Source: Anaerolineae bacterium | GTDB taxonomy: Bacteria; Chloroflexota; Anaerolineae; Anaerolineales; Anaerolineaceae | Assembly (NCBI GenBank): GCA_016213455.1 | Contig: JACRAG010000320.1 | Location: 1-7,044, forward strand | DNA length: 7,044 nt | Reading direction: 5' to 3' | Part shown: one piece after another, positions 5,829 to 7,044 of the stretch | Numbering within the stretch: position 1 is the stretch's first letter | How the letters are laid out: the number at the start of each line of letters is the position of its first letter | Made by a program: the position numbers and the translations under genes | The notes under the pieces: model-generated | What the model saw: only the letters and a program-made list of their open reading frames with translations | Databases searched by the model: none | Told to the model about the DNA's origin: nothing

Positions 5829-6362
5829 TCAGTTCCTTGGGGCAGGCTGGTCAGCGCGCAGTGCAAAGGACTGCAGCACGCTGGAAAATTCGAGTGCTTC
5901 CACAGGTTGCGGGGCGGCAGGCGATGCGCTCTGCGCATCCACACTGCTGATCAGGGCAATCCCCTGGTCGGTGGCGCCAATCAACAGCTCACGGTCGCCG
6001 ATGCGCACCAGGTGCAGGGCCTGTTTGGGGCTCAACCGCACCGATTCGACCACGTTCAGCCGGCGTCCGTTCGCGCTGCCCAGGCTGTGGAGCTTCCAGC
6101 GGCGCAGCAGCAGCGCCCCGCCGATGAAGATGCCCAGCACGGCGACCAGTTTGATGAATCTGCCGGCGTAAAAGAAGGGATCCGAGAGGCCCGCGTCCGG
6201 TGAAGCGGCGGTTGTGCCGTTGGGGGAGGCGCTTTCGCCGCCGGTCATCAGCAGAAAGGCGCCGGTGGCCAGCAGGCTGAACGCGAGCAGCCCCGCATAG
6301 ATCTTTTGATTGCGGGTGCTCTTGCGCCACCAGGCCAGCAGGCGTTCGGCGGTGTTTTGCAT
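5829..6362 (-). CDS. fliO: FliO, flagellar export gate assembly protein
   Basis: FliO is a membrane chaperone that helps assemble the FliP/FliR gate. The 177-residue protein has a short positively charged N-terminus, a first hydrophobic segment (21-41) and a Ser/Gly/Ala/Pro-rich linker (42-60). A second membrane segment (68-87), an R-R-W-K stop-transfer and the conserved cytoplasmic FliO core (99-141) follow. The core reads L-N-V-V-E-S-V-R-L-S-P-K-Q-A-L-H-L-V-R-I and then G-D-R-E-L-L-I-G-A-T-D-Q-G-I-A-L-I, the diagnostic pattern (a V-E-x-V-x-L-x-P-K-Q-x-L-x-L-V-x-I stretch before a G-x-T-D-x-G-I motif). The last 35 residues are low-complexity and not conserved in the family. The start overlaps the fliN stop by one base (TGATG), so translation is coupled. 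Position between fliN and fliP is standard. Confidence 0.92.
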   Translation of the reverse strand: MQNTAERLLAWWRKSTRNQKIYAGLLAFSLLATGAFLLMTGGESASPNGTTAASPDAGLSDPFFYAGRFIKLVAVLGIFIGGALLLRRWKLHSLGSANGRRLNVVESVRLSPKQALHLVRIGDRELLIGATDQGIALISSVDAQSASPAAPQPVEALEFSSVLQSFALRADQPAPRN

Positions 6363-6640
6363 CAGATCAAACCTTTCTCACGGTTGGGGCTGAGCAGTTC
6401 GGTGATGCGCACGCCAAATTTGTCGTCGACGACAATGACTTCGCCGCGGGCGAAGAGGTGGTCATTGATGTACACGTCCACGGGGTCGCCAGCCAGCCGG
6501 TCGAGTTCCACCACGGAACCTTGCTGCAGTTCCAGAACCTGCGCCAGCTGCATGCGGGTGCGGCCCAGTTCGACCGTGATGCGCAGATTCACATCCATCA
6601 ACAAATCCAGATTATTGCCGTTTGCGTCCGCTTTACTCAT
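6362..6640 (-). CDS. fliN: FliN, flagellar motor switch protein (short form)
   Basis: FliN forms the lower part of the C-ring and takes part in switching and in docking the export ATPase complex. The 92-residue protein is essentially one SpoA (surface presentation of antigens) domain: L-M-D-V-N-L-R-I-T-V-E-L-G-R-T (14-28), L-E-L-Q-Q-G-S-V-V-E-L-D-R (37-48), P-V-D-V-Y-I-N (53-59), A-R-G-E-V-I-V-V (64-71), F-G-V-R-I-T-E (75-81). It lacks the long N-terminal extension of enteric FliN and the CheC-like domain of FliY, so it is a minimal form. The open frame extends upstream to 6700 inside fliM, but the ATG at 6640 is preferred: GGAGGA lies 8 bases upstream and the residues before it do not resemble FliN. 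It starts 4 bases after the fliM stop. Confidence 0.95.
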   Translation of the reverse strand: MSKADANGNNLDLLMDVNLRITVELGRTRMQLAQVLELQQGSVVELDRLAGDPVDVYINDHLFARGEVIVVDDKFGVRITELLSPNREKGLI

Positions 6641-6644
6641 TGTG

Positions 6645-7044
6645 CTATTCCTCCAGAAGGTTGTCCGTCGTATCGCGGACCACACCGGTGATCTGTACAC
6701 CGAGGTGTTTGCCAGCCCGACCGACTTTGCCGGTGAATTGATTCTTTTTGGATACCATCACCATCAGGTTGTCGTTGATGGCGGTGTTCAACTGGATCAC
6801 ATCGCCCAGGTTGAGGTTGATCAGGTCGCCGAGGGAGAGGTCGGCGGTGCCCAGGATGACATTGATAGGCAGCATTACCTTGCTCACATTGTTCATCGCC
6901 ATCTGGCGCGCCATGGGGTCCGGCTGCTGCGATTTGCGTCCCGCGATCCAGATGTGCGGATTGAGCACATTGGCGATGGGCTTGAGGGTGGTGAAGGGGA
7001 TGAACAGGCTCATCGTGCCGGTGATGCCCTGAATCTGCAGATCA
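6645..7044 (-). CDS. fliM: FliM, flagellar motor switch protein (C-terminal part)
   Basis: The gene enters from the right edge; 132 codons plus the stop are visible, about the last two fifths of a normal FliM. FliM is the C-ring protein that binds phosphorylated CheY and transmits the signal to FliG. Recognisable parts are the end of the middle domain (G-T-M-S-L-F-I-P-F-T-T-L-K-P-I, family pattern G-x-M-N-L-C-I-P-x-x-x-L-E-P-I) and the C-terminal SpoA domain. That domain includes L-P-I-N-V-I-L-G-T-A-D-L-S-L-G-D-L, L-N-L-G-D-V-I-Q-L-N, and a closing G-K-H-L-G-V-Q-I-T-G segment. The CheY-binding N-terminus is outside the window. The reading frame has no internal stop up to 7044. It is followed after 4 bases by fliN. 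Confidence 0.95.
   Translation of the reverse strand, partial: DLQIQGITGTMSLFIPFTTLKPIANVLNPHIWIAGRKSQQPDPMARQMAMNNVSKVMLPINVILGTADLSLGDLINLNLGDVIQLNTAINDNLMVMVSKKNQFTGKVGRAGKHLGVQITGVVRDTTDNLLEE
6649..6654 (-). promoter_or_regulatory. Ribosome-binding site deciding the fliN start
   Basis: GGAGGA on the minus strand, 8 bases before the ATG at 6640. It sits inside the last codons of fliM and selects the 92-residue FliN over a longer open frame that starts at 6700. Confidence 0.85.

Noticed and set aside
4707..6203. A 498-codon open frame on the plus strand antisense to fliO, fliP and fliQ
   Set aside because: It lies opposite well-conserved genes, and its translation is His/Gln/Gly-rich low-complexity sequence of the kind produced by the complement of GC-rich coding DNA. 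No family resemblance.
6641..6700. Longer FliN beginning at 6700 inside fliM
   Set aside because: The 20 extra residues are rich in Arg/Trp/Ser and unlike FliN, and a strong ribosome site precedes the ATG at 6640 instead.

Overview
All genes in this window lie on the minus strand, so the biological reading order runs from 7044 down to 1. It is a stretch of flagellar operon: the end of fliM (motor switch), then fliN, fliO, fliP and fliQ (switch and export-gate genes, 4 to 6 bases apart or overlapping). A three-gene block follows (an HDOD/HD-domain protein, a stand-alone response-regulator receiver and a large methyl-accepting chemotaxis protein), then fliR and the first 24 codons of flhB. Identifications rest on conserved family motifs read directly from the translations. 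Both end genes are cut by the window edge.

Layout in transcription order: fliM (partial, 7044-6645), fliN (6640-6362), fliO (6362-5829), fliP (5822-5040), fliQ (5035-4766), a 58-base gap with a small GC-rich hairpin, the HDOD gene (4707-3880), the receiver gene (3874-3461), a 120-base AT-rich gap with a hairpin and possible promoter elements, the chemoreceptor gene (3340-980), a strong intrinsic terminator (954-928), then fliR (842-81) and flhB (74-1, partial).

Function: FliM and FliN form the C-ring that receives the CheY signal and sets rotation. FliP, FliQ and FliR form the membrane export gate, FliO helps assemble it and FlhB is the substrate-specificity switch. The receptor would feed a CheA/CheW pathway acting on that same motor. 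The HDOD protein and receiver are probably regulators of motility, signalling or second-messenger state, but their exact job cannot be read from the sequence.

Organism: a motile bacterium of moderately high GC. The compact FliN, the FliM-N-O-P-Q order and the style of the chemoreceptor signalling domain make me think of Chloroflexota (Anaerolineae-like), but this is a weak impression and other phyla are possible.

Main point of interest: fliQ and fliR, normally adjacent, are split by about 3.9 kb of sensory genes that include a terminator. I see no mobile element, CRISPR array, tRNA or rRNA, and no clear evidence of a wholly new system; the split export-gate operon and its HDOD-receiver pair are the best candidates for novelty.
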